NCBI RefSeq assembly: GCF_000770635.1
Contig: NZ_AVBF01000031.1
Location: 1 to 49,859, forward strand
Source: Pontibacillus yanchengensis Y32
Lineage (GTDB): Bacteria > Bacillota > Bacilli > Bacillales > BH030062
Reading direction: 5' to 3'
DNA: 49,859 bases
In this document: one piece after another, positions 43,447 to 49,859 of the stretch
How positions within the stretch are numbered: the stretch's first letter is position 1
How the letters are laid out: every line of letters starts with the position of its first letter
Translations under genes and position numbers: made by a program
The notes under the pieces: generated by a model
The model's database searches: none
The model's input: the letters and a program-made list of their open reading frames with translations, nothing else
Told to the model about the DNA's origin: nothing

Positions 43447-44074
43447 GACTCTGTTAAAGTTTGGTGTTGATTTTGGAATCAACTAATCAAAATAGCCTTA
43501 TTCACGATAAGAAGCGAAATTTTGAATAAGGAGTTTTGGTGCCTGAGTGGTTGATTCGGTGGGAATTCACTCGCTTTCCGCGGACAATCGGTGAAGCCTC
43601 CTCGTTCGGCTTTGCCTCTCTGCGGGGTCTTCACTCGATCGTATTTCCGCAGGAGTCTCGCAAATTCCCACCGAATCAACGCCATGTTTTTGGAATCCAT
43701 ATCAAGGAAGGTATTTGCCTTTTATTTGGATTAACGGGAAAGTTTCAACACTATTGATTCAAATATTCAAGGTGGTAAAACATCATAATACTCAACCTAG
43801 CACTAACTACGATGGATCCGTTATCCCTTATACCGATGGGCGGAGGGTAATGGTGAGACTCCTGCGGAAGAAGGGACAATGCGAGACCCCACAGAGAGGC
43901 GTAGCCGAACGAGGAGGCTCGCATGTTCCTCCGCGGAAAGCGAACCATTTCACCGCAGCCCCTTCCTCACAAAAGTAACGGGGCCAGACTCATTAGTTAT
44001 TAAAGGTTATGGTGCTTAATGGAAAAACCTAATACTATTTCATTATTTTATCAACAACGAACTTTAACACATCC
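43447..44074. mobile_element. Element A, copy 4 (628 bp, complete, opposite orientation)
   Basis: Ends GACTCTGTTAAAG (43447-43459) and CTTTAACACATCC (44062-44074) are a near-perfect terminal inverted repeat. The perfect 8-bp target duplication ATAAAAAA lies at 43439-43446 and 44075-44082. The right-hand one sits in the T tract of the acyl-CoA dehydrogenase terminator. The two GC-rich units lie at about 43565-43670 and 43850-43950. Confidence 0.9.
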
Positions 44075-44076
44075 AT

Positions 44077-44108
44077 AAAAAAAAGACTAAACCACTATGA
44101 TTTAGCCC
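44077..44108 (-). terminator. Terminator after the acyl-CoA operon
   Basis: On the minus strand GGCTAAA (44107-44101) and TTTAGTC (44091-44085), one G-T pair, then eight T residues that coincide with the element A target duplication. Confidence 0.72.
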
Positions 44109-44133
44109 TACTCTCGTACTTTCTTTAATAACT

Positions 44134-45297
44134 CTACAACCCTAAATTCTTCGCAATAATTGTTTTCATAATCTCATTAGTCCCTGCATAAATCGAAGCT
44201 ACGGGAACATCTCTATACCGTCTGGCAATTTCGTATTCTTCCATGTATCCATAGCCGCCATGGAGCTGCATGCATTCTCCTGCTACTTTTTTGGATAAGT
44301 CTGTAGTCCACCATTTCGCCATGGACACTTCATTTACGATATCCTCGCCAGCCATATGCTTTGTAATTAGGTTATCAACGAACGTTCTACCTATTTGTAT
44401 TTCCGTTGCCATTTCGGCAATTTTAAATTGGGTGTTTTGGAACTTACTAATTGGTCTTCCAAAGGCTTCCCGTTGTTTCACATAATCCATTGTCAGTTGT
44501 AACATTCGTTCGCAGGAGGTCATAGCCGTTATCGCTACCGTTAAGCGTTCCTGTTGTAGCTTATCCATTAAGTAATAAAAGCCTTTCCCTTCCTCACCGA
44601 GCAAATTGCTAGCAGGTACACGACAATCGTCAAAAATTAATTCTGATGTGTCACTTGTATGCTGGCCTACTTTGTTTAACTTTTTCCCTTTTTTAAATCC
44701 TGGGACTTCCTGGTCAACCGCATCTACGACAATGAGGCTGATTCCATTATGAGCCGGCTTAGCTTTAGGATCTGTTTTGCAAACAACAACGGCAAAGTTG
44801 CATGAGTAACCATTCGTAATGAATGTTTTCTCTCCATTCAGTATATAGTCATCCCCATCCCGTTTGGCAGCGGTCTTAATCGATGCCAAATCAGAGCCAG
44901 TACCGGGTTCTGTCATCGCGATGGCTGAAATTATTTGTCCGGTCGTACTTTTAGGTAGCCACTTTTTCTTTTGCGCTTCCGTACCAAACGCATCGATATA
45001 AGGCATAACAATATCATTGTGAAGGCCTGGTCCCACTAGTCCCGCTCCTACTTTCTCCATTTCCTCTGAAAAAACAACGGAGTATCCGAAATCTGCATTC
45101 ATACCACCGTATTGCTCATCCACCCATGGACATAGAAAACCTAGCTCACCAAGCTGCGTCCAAAAGGAGCGTGGTACGTGACGCTCCTCTTCCCATTTTT
45201 CAAAATTAGGGATTACTTCTTTTTCCAAATATCGTCTCAACGACTGTCTAAAGATTTCATGACTCTCTGTTAAAATGGGCCTTTTCATAGCCTTCAC
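44134..45297 (-). CDS. Acyl-CoA dehydrogenase
   Basis: The protein has 387 residues. FAD-binding AMTEPGTGSDLASIKT (about 125-140), KTFITNGYSC, and the C-terminal QLHGGYGYMEEYEIARRYRDVPVASIYAGTNEI, where the Glu of GTNEI is the usual catalytic base. It introduces the 2,3 double bond into an acyl-CoA. Last gene of a four-gene operon (CoA-transferase, SDR, thiolase, this). The operon suggests degradation of an unusual acyl chain. It lies 45 bases after the thiolase. Confidence 0.93.
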   Translation of the reverse strand: MKAMKRPILTESHEIFRQSLRRYLEKEVIPNFEKWEEERHVPRSFWTQLGELGFLCPWVDEQYGGMNADFGYSVVFSEEMEKVGAGLVGPGLHNDIVMPYIDAFGTEAQKKKWLPKSTTGQIISAIAMTEPGTGSDLASIKTAAKRDGDDYILNGEKTFITNGYSCNFAVVVCKTDPKAKPAHNGISLIVVDAVDQEVPGFKKGKKLNKVGQHTSDTSELIFDDCRVPASNLLGEEGKGFYYLMDKLQQERLTVAITAMTSCERMLQLTMDYVKQREAFGRPISKFQNTQFKIAEMATEIQIGRTFVDNLITKHMAGEDIVNEVSMAKWWTTDLSKKVAGECMQLHGGYGYMEEYEIARRYRDVPVASIYAGTNEIMKTIIAKNLGL

Positions 45298-45342
45298 CTT
45301 CCTAATATATGAATGTGCTTTATGGCCATCATGCAGATGTTA

Positions 45343-46497
45343 CTATGCCTCTATTCGTTCTATAATCGTTGCATTGGCCATACCGCCACCTTCGCAAATG
45401 GCTTGCAGACCATATCGTCCTCCTGTTCTTTCAAGCTCATGAATCATCGATGTCATAAGACGTGCACCGGTAGCACCTAGCGGGTGACCTAGAGCGATAG
45501 CTCCTCCATTTGGATTTAGCTTTTGTGGGTCAGCATTAATTTCTTTAAGCCAACATAATGGGACGGGTGAAAATGCTTCGTTTACTTCATACGTATCCAT
45601 GTCATTAATGGTTAATCCTGCTTTATCCAATACTTTTCTCGTTGCATCAATTGGACCTGTTAGCATCAGGGTTGGATCTGAGCCAACTACCGTACGAGCG
45701 ACAACTCGAAATCTAGGCTTAAGACCAAGCGCTTCCGCTTTATCCCTAGACATTAACAACAATGCTGCAGCTCCATCACTCATCTGACTAGAGTTTCCAG
45801 CATGTATCACTCCATCTTCAGTGAAGGCAGGATTTAGTGCACTTAGCTTTTCAAGAGTCGTATCTCTCCTCGGTCCTTCATCGTGCTTAATGACGGTTGT
45901 CGAACCATCATCGAGTGTAACTTCAAGCGGCATGATTTCCTGATCAAATCGACCTTCATCTGTCGCTTCAATTGCACGACGATGACTTTCTAGTGAATAT
46001 TTATCCAGTAGTTCACGGGAGAAGCCCCACTTTTCCGCAATACGTTCTGCAGATAACCCTTGATGAATCATTTCATAGCGTGAACTTAACTGCTCACTCC
46101 AATCGGACTGGCGCCTTGAAGCACCTAGCGGAACACGCGTCATGCTTTCTACTCCTCCAGCGATGACGATATCCATATCCCCGCTCAAAATAGCTTGGTT
46201 GGCAAAGTGAATCGCCTGTTGACCAGAACCACATTGGCGATCGATCGTTGTTCCCGGCACATGGATTGGAAAGTCAGCCATTAATGCCGCTGAACGAGCA
46301 ATGTTCAACCCTTGTTCTTCGACTTGGGACACACAACCCAAAATGACATCTTCAATGGATTCTGATGAAACGCCAGCTCGCTTAACCAATTCCTTTAGAA
46401 CCGATGCAGCCATATCGTCTGGGCGAGTATTGCGTAATACTCCCTTTCGCCTTCCAACCGGTGTTCGGACTGCCTCCACAATTACTACTTCACGCAT
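45343..46497 (-). CDS. Acetyl-CoA acyltransferase (thiolase)
   Basis: The protein has 384 residues from ATG 46497, preceded by GGAGGA. The ATG-like start five codons upstream lacks spacing. Active-site cysteine is in DRQCGSGQQAIHFA (about 90). GGAIALGHPLGATGARL holds the catalytic histidine, and CEGGGMANATII the second cysteine. It cleaves 3-ketoacyl-CoA to acetyl- or propionyl-CoA. Confidence 0.94.
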   Translation of the reverse strand: MREVVIVEAVRTPVGRRKGVLRNTRPDDMAASVLKELVKRAGVSSESIEDVILGCVSQVEEQGLNIARSAALMADFPIHVPGTTIDRQCGSGQQAIHFANQAILSGDMDIVIAGGVESMTRVPLGASRRQSDWSEQLSSRYEMIHQGLSAERIAEKWGFSRELLDKYSLESHRRAIEATDEGRFDQEIMPLEVTLDDGSTTVIKHDEGPRRDTTLEKLSALNPAFTEDGVIHAGNSSQMSDGAAALLLMSRDKAEALGLKPRFRVVARTVVGSDPTLMLTGPIDATRKVLDKAGLTINDMDTYEVNEAFSPVPLCWLKEINADPQKLNPNGGAIALGHPLGATGARLMTSMIHELERTGGRYGLQAICEGGGMANATIIERIEA

Positions 46498-46557
46498 GAT
46501 ACATTCCTCCATATGTGCGCAAGAAGCGCTATTTTTTGATAATCTAGCAGTCTATTC

Positions 46558-47325
46558 TTATTTAGGTGCCATCCTCAATGCGCCGTCTAAACGAATCGTC
46601 TCTCCATTAAGCATGGCATTCTCTAAGATGGATTGCGTTAGTTTGGCATACTCCTCAGGACGGCCTAACCTTGATGGGAATGGAATTTGTGATTCTAGTG
46701 CCGCGCGTGCTTTGTCTGATAACGAACCGAATAATGGTGTTTCGATTAAACCAGGGGCAATTGTCACGACGCGAATACCACTCTTGGCTAAATCTCTTGC
46801 AATCGGCAAGGTCATGCCAACGACGCCGCCTTTTGATGCACTATAAGCAGCCTGCCCGATTTGCCCTTCATAAGCCGCTACGGAGGCTGTATTGATAATA
46901 ACGCCGCGCTCTCCTTCCTCATTTGCCTCTCCCTCTACTAATTTCTCCGCTGCTAGACGAATCACATTAAACGTGCCCATTAAGTTTATCTGGATAACCT
47001 TCTGGAAGGTTGCGTAATCATGTGCCTTCCCTTTACTTACGGTCTTTTCTGCGGCACCAATTCCTGCACAGTTTACAACCGTGTTGAAGCCTCCAAATTG
47101 AGCAATCGTCTTTTCAATAGCTACTTGCACATCGCCCTCACTAGTTACATCTGTTTTTATAAAAATGGCTTGCTCGCCTAACTCTTCTGCTAAACTAGTT
47201 CCTTTTTCTTCAGATAAATCTAGAATAGCTACTTTACCACCATGCTTTACGATATTGCGGGTTGTTCCTTCCCCTAGACCAGAAGAGCCGCCTGTTACAA
47301 TAGCAATCGAATCTTGAATATTCAT
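46558..47325 (-). CDS. 3-hydroxyacyl-CoA dehydrogenase of the SDR family (HSD10-like)
   Basis: The protein has 255 residues. NAD-binding TGGSSGLGEGT (about 11-21), VNCAG, and catalytic YSASKGG (about 160). The insertion GEANEEGERGVIINTASVAAYEGQIGQAAYSASK is typical of HSD17B10-type enzymes, which oxidise 3-hydroxy- and 2-methyl-3-hydroxyacyl-CoA. It would supply the 3-ketoacyl-CoA for the thiolase that follows. A branched substrate is inference. Confidence 0.9.
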   Translation of the reverse strand: MNIQDSIAIVTGGSSGLGEGTTRNIVKHGGKVAILDLSEEKGTSLAEELGEQAIFIKTDVTSEGDVQVAIEKTIAQFGGFNTVVNCAGIGAAEKTVSKGKAHDYATFQKVIQINLMGTFNVIRLAAEKLVEGEANEEGERGVIINTASVAAYEGQIGQAAYSASKGGVVGMTLPIARDLAKSGIRVVTIAPGLIETPLFGSLSDKARAALESQIPFPSRLGRPEEYAKLTQSILENAMLNGETIRLDGALRMAPK

Positions 47326-47361
47326 ATCATTTTCTCTCCCCTTCCCTTTTTGACTAGTAAA

Positions 47362-48525
47362 CTAAGTATCACTCGCTTGATTTTTCAAGTAACCAAGTTC
47401 TTGAAACACCTCATCATTGTGCTCTCCTAATCCAGGTGCATTCTTTCGTATGTGTATGTTTTTCCCCTCTAACTTAATAGGGTTATTGATTTGCTTTATA
47501 CGTTCAGCGTTAGGGTGCTCGACTTCTGTGATGAGTGAACGATCTTTAAAATGCTGATGATCGGACATTTCTTGTGGTGTTAGTACAGGAGAGATACATG
47601 CTTCTTTCCCATCAAAAAGCACTAACCATTCTTGTAGCGTCTTTTGTTCGATTACTTCTTGAATCGCTTTTTTCAAAAGTTGTTGCTGTTCCACAGGAGC
47701 ATTCAGCTGAACAATGAACGCTTTTTTTCCAATCACTTCGCAAAAATTTTTCCAAAACTTAAACTCGAGAGCCGCTACTGCTAGGTATCGATCGTCTTTT
47801 GTTCGATACACTTCATAACAAGCTTTACCCCCACTCAATACAAGTTCCCCTCTATCAGGCTCCTCGTCTGGATTGGCCCAATAATCAGGTAGTATCGTCT
47901 GCATCCAAGAAACAGTTCCATCCAGCATGGAAATATCAATAAACTGGCCTTCCCCTGTTTTTTGAGCATCTATAATCGATACCAGTATTCCGATGGTAGC
48001 CATTTGTGCTCCTCCGCCAATATCTCCAATTTGAACAGATGGGATTAGAGGTTTCTCTCCAGGCTGTCCTTGTAGATGGAGTAAGCCTGAGTAGCTAAGG
48101 AAGTTTAGGTCATGTCCCGCCTCTTTTGCATAAGGACCTGTTTGACCATATCCCGTCAAGGCGCAATATATGAGTTGAGGATTATGTTGTTTCAAATGTT
48201 CGTAAGACAAGCCCAACCTTTCCATTACACCTGGTCGAAAGGATTCAATCACAACATCAGCGGTTTTAACTAACTCAATAAATAACTGTTTATCTTCTTC
48301 ATCTTTAAGGTTCAAGGTGACACTCCTTTTGTTCCGATTAAGCGAACAAAATAGAGCGCTTTGATCACCAACTTTTGGCTCATTCCAACGAGCATAGTCT
48401 CCACCTTTAGGATCCTCAACCTTAATAACATCCGCACCAAAATCAGCCAGCATCATCGTGCAATATGGACCCGGAAGTAATCTCGTTAAATCAAGAACGC
48501 GTACACCATCGAGTGGTAAGGACAC
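47362..48525 (-). CDS. CaiB/BaiF-family CoA transferase
   Basis: The protein has 387 residues from GTG 48525 with AAAGGGG upstream. The N-terminal MSLPLDGVRVLDLTRLLPGPYCTMMLADFGADVIKVEDPKGGD, LNRNKRSVTLNL and AGHDLNFLSYSGLL with the conserved aspartate are family marks. It transfers CoA between acids or racemises 2-methylacyl-CoA (AMACR-like). First gene of the acyl-CoA operon, so substrate activation through CoA transfer is plausible. Confidence 0.9.
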   Translation of the reverse strand: MSLPLDGVRVLDLTRLLPGPYCTMMLADFGADVIKVEDPKGGDYARWNEPKVGDQSALFCSLNRNKRSVTLNLKDEEDKQLFIELVKTADVVIESFRPGVMERLGLSYEHLKQHNPQLIYCALTGYGQTGPYAKEAGHDLNFLSYSGLLHLQGQPGEKPLIPSVQIGDIGGGAQMATIGILVSIIDAQKTGEGQFIDISMLDGTVSWMQTILPDYWANPDEEPDRGELVLSGGKACYEVYRTKDDRYLAVAALEFKFWKNFCEVIGKKAFIVQLNAPVEQQQLLKKAIQEVIEQKTLQEWLVLFDGKEACISPVLTPQEMSDHQHFKDRSLITEVEHPNAERIKQINNPIKLEGKNIHIRKNAPGLGEHNDEVFQELGYLKNQASDT

Positions 48526-48913
48526 GCAGCATATCCCCTTTCCGATATAAAAGCAAATCTAGTCACCCATAAAAGATAACGTTTTCATAAACAAATAATA
48601 ACAATTTTCTAAAATTTATACAACTATTTATTTTTTGACTAATTGTTTAAAAATATATACACTAAACCTAGCGTTATATTGAGCTGAGGTAAAGGCTTGC
48701 TTACCTTCATCCTTTGTATGATAATGCTTTTGTCTCATTGGATGTAGGGTTTGCGAGGGACGCGGGGGTTGCGAGCAACTTTTGGATTTTTGGAGCGAGA
48801 TTTAGAATTTAGGAGCGACTATTTGAATATTGGAGCGAGATTTTCAAAATAGGAGCGACTTTCCGAATATAGGAGCGACCCACAAATAGAAGGTATACAC
48901 GGAGGGAACATCA
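48526..48913 (+). promoter_or_regulatory. Divergent intergenic region between CoA-transferase and TetR genes
   Basis: TTGACT (48635-48640), 17 bp, TACACT (48658-48663) is a good promoter for the TetR gene. 48526-48634 is AT-rich and probably holds the promoter of the minus-strand operon, but I could not fix it. Six GGAGCGAC-type repeats lie at 48772-48891. The TTG start at 48914 has ribosome binding site GGAGGG (48901-48906). Confidence 0.55.
48772..48891 (+). repeat. GGAGCGAC-type 20-bp tandem repeat, six units
   Basis: Units begin at 48772, 48792, 48812, 48832, 48852 and 48872, exactly 20 bases apart. Each starts GGAGCGAC or GGAGCGAG (first unit CGAGCAAC) with an AT-rich 12-base spacer. 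They lie between the TetR promoter and its start codon and so are transcribed in its leader. Confidence 0.82.
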
Positions 48914-49507
48914 TTGTCATTACGAGAGAAAAAAATTGCGAAAAAAAAGCAAGATATACTAAGGTCCGCCGCTACTGTTCTAGCGGAAAAAGGCTTTCAC
49001 GGTACTACAATGGAAGAGGTGGCAGCAAATCTTCTGATGACAAAAGGGTCTATGTACTATTATTTCAAGAATAAAGACGACCTTATGTTTCAATGTCATC
49101 AGATGGTCATGGATTTAAGTCTTGATAAGATACAACAAGTCGTAAATAGTGATAAAAATCCAACCGAAAAGCTAGAACAAGCTGTTAAGTCCCACATCTT
49201 ACTGGCAACTAGTGAAAAGTCGATGTTTTTGATGATGGACCAACCAAATCAAAATTTCACCGGCGAGCACTTAGAAGAAGCATTACAACAACGAAAAGAT
49301 TATGCACATCATTTTGATGATATATTAAAAGAAGGAATAGATACAGGCGTTTTTGACGAAACGATCGATATTCGTATGGTTCGATTTATCATTTTAGGAG
49401 CGTTAAACTGGACCCTGCAATGGTATAGCGAAGACGGCCCTCAGACGGCTGAAGAAATTGCAGATTCCTATGCTAAACATTTGTTGAAAATGGTCGTAAA
49501 AAGATAA
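48914..49507 (+). CDS. TetR/AcrR-family regulator of the acyl-CoA operon
   Basis: The protein has 197 residues from TTG 48914. TetR helix-turn-helix: KKKQDILRSAATVLAEKGFHGTTMEEVAANLLMTKGSMYYYFKNKDDLM (about 10-58). The C-terminal helical domain should bind an acyl-CoA or similar ligand. Divergent from the CoA-transferase operon, which it probably represses, like FadR in Bacillus. A clear operator was not identified. Confidence 0.88.
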   Translation: MSLREKKIAKKKQDILRSAATVLAEKGFHGTTMEEVAANLLMTKGSMYYYFKNKDDLMFQCHQMVMDLSLDKIQQVVNSDKNPTEKLEQAVKSHILLATSEKSMFLMMDQPNQNFTGEHLEEALQQRKDYAHHFDDILKEGIDTGVFDETIDIRMVRFIILGALNWTLQWYSEDGPQTAEEIADSYAKHLLKMVVKR

Positions 49508-49542
49508 AAGCTATTAAAAAAGAGGCTGGGACAAAACTAGTC

Positions 49543-49859
49543 TCAGATAATTAAAAAGGTTCCAATCATCGTTTTTGGATGATTGGAACCTTTTTTCTTA
49601 GGGTCATTTCTATAATCTATGGGTTTATTTCCGTTCATGGCATTGTACTTTCTTAAGTTCACTGCCATGAACGCAAATCCTAATTCATTATGAACATTCT
49701 CGTTGCCCCTAACGGACATTCGAGTGAAATGCAAATTAGCCTTCAAGAATCCAAAAACTGGTTCTACGTCTGTTTTACGTTTCCCGTAGATTTCACCCGT
49801 TTTCTCGTCTGAAAGCTTCTCTTTAACCATATTCTTTTGTTGTTCCCATTTTTCATTAT
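49543..49859 (-). CDS. IS1182-family transposase, C-terminal part
   Basis: Only the last part of the DDE transposase is present. The frame is open to the end of the window (upstream residues NEKWEQQKN precede MVKEKL at 49830), so that methionine is not the start. YGKRKTDVEPVFGFLKANL holds the Y-R-E-K arrangement of the IS4/IS1182 superfamily. It ends inside the element next to the right terminal repeat. Activity cannot be judged. Confidence 0.82.
   Translation of the reverse strand, partial: NEKWEQQKNMVKEKLSDEKTGEIYGKRKTDVEPVFGFLKANLHFTRMSVRGNENVHNELGFAFMAVNLRKYNAMNGNKPIDYRNDPKKKGSNHPKTMIGTFLII
49553..49596. terminator. Bidirectional terminator inside the IS1182-like element
   Basis: GGTTCCAATCATC and GATGATTGGAACC form a perfect 13-bp stem with a 7-base loop and A/T runs on both sides. 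The minus-strand arm encodes the end of the transposase. Confidence 0.85.

Larger units (their letters stand above)
49521..49859 (-). mobile_element. IS1182-like insertion sequence, right end (partial)
   Basis: AGAGGCTGGGACAAAACTAG at 49521-49540 resembles the terminal repeat of IS1182-family elements in Bacillaceae. A terminator hairpin lies just inside it. The transposase frame leaves the window. Target duplication and left end cannot be seen. Confidence 0.72.

Noticed and set aside
48772-48891. CRISPR array
   Set aside because: Units are only 20 bp with short AT-rich similar spacers, and no cas genes are present.

Overview
The window looks like chromosome of a spore-forming, low-GC Bacillaceae bacterium, probably of the halophilic or marine type (Pontibacillus/Halobacillus/Virgibacillus-like). 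The rbs order is that of Bacillus. Two promoters fit the sporulation factor sigma-K exactly, spore-surface glycosylation genes are present, and the intergenic repeats are of a kind common in halophilic Bacillaceae. The genus is inference. No rRNA, tRNA or CRISPR was seen.

Layout. 1-117: right end of a repeat element. 409-4592: persulfide dioxygenase behind a CsoR/CstR-like operator; a DUF4397 surface protein with its own lipoprotein sortase; and a GNAT acetyltransferase behind a branched leader RNA that can hide its ribosome binding site. 4660-5750: a 40-codon gene, then about 870 bp without a gene holding four DnaA-box-like sites, an 18-bp palindrome and a possible small RNA. 5751-17198: a spore-surface region with a pyruvyltransferase, a CgeB-like protein, two family 2 glycosyltransferases, a frameshifted JAMM protease, two long coiled-coil proteins, an 18-cysteine structural protein and an unrecognised 399-residue protein. 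This is the most likely place for an undescribed system.

17271-23044: ribose operon rbsRKDACB with two RbsR operators and a cre-like site. 23361-29903: galactitol-type PTS operon (EIIA, EIIB, EIIC, two zinc dehydrogenases, a small membrane protein) with its PRD activator and a cre site. 30235-31692: chemoreceptor without HAMP. 32115-35583: DM13 protein, response regulator, short-loop histidine kinase and membrane-anchored MsrAB, read as an envelope methionine-repair module. 36495-43403: kinase-like protein, cytochrome P450, HpaB-type monooxygenase, LrgAB, VanW protein, NTF2-like protein and a small membrane protein. 44134-49507: four-gene acyl-CoA degradation operon divergent from a TetR regulator. 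49521-49859: end of an IS1182-like element.

Two repeat families run through the window. Element A (627-689 bp, terminal inverted repeats of about 25 bp, 8-bp target duplications, no gene) has three complete copies and one partial copy. One copy sits inside a copy of repeat B, and the interrupted site can be rebuilt, which shows that A is mobile. Repeat B begins with an AGCGCAAGCGCCC arm and ends with a complementary TAGTCGCTGGGCGCT arm, and its middle varies.
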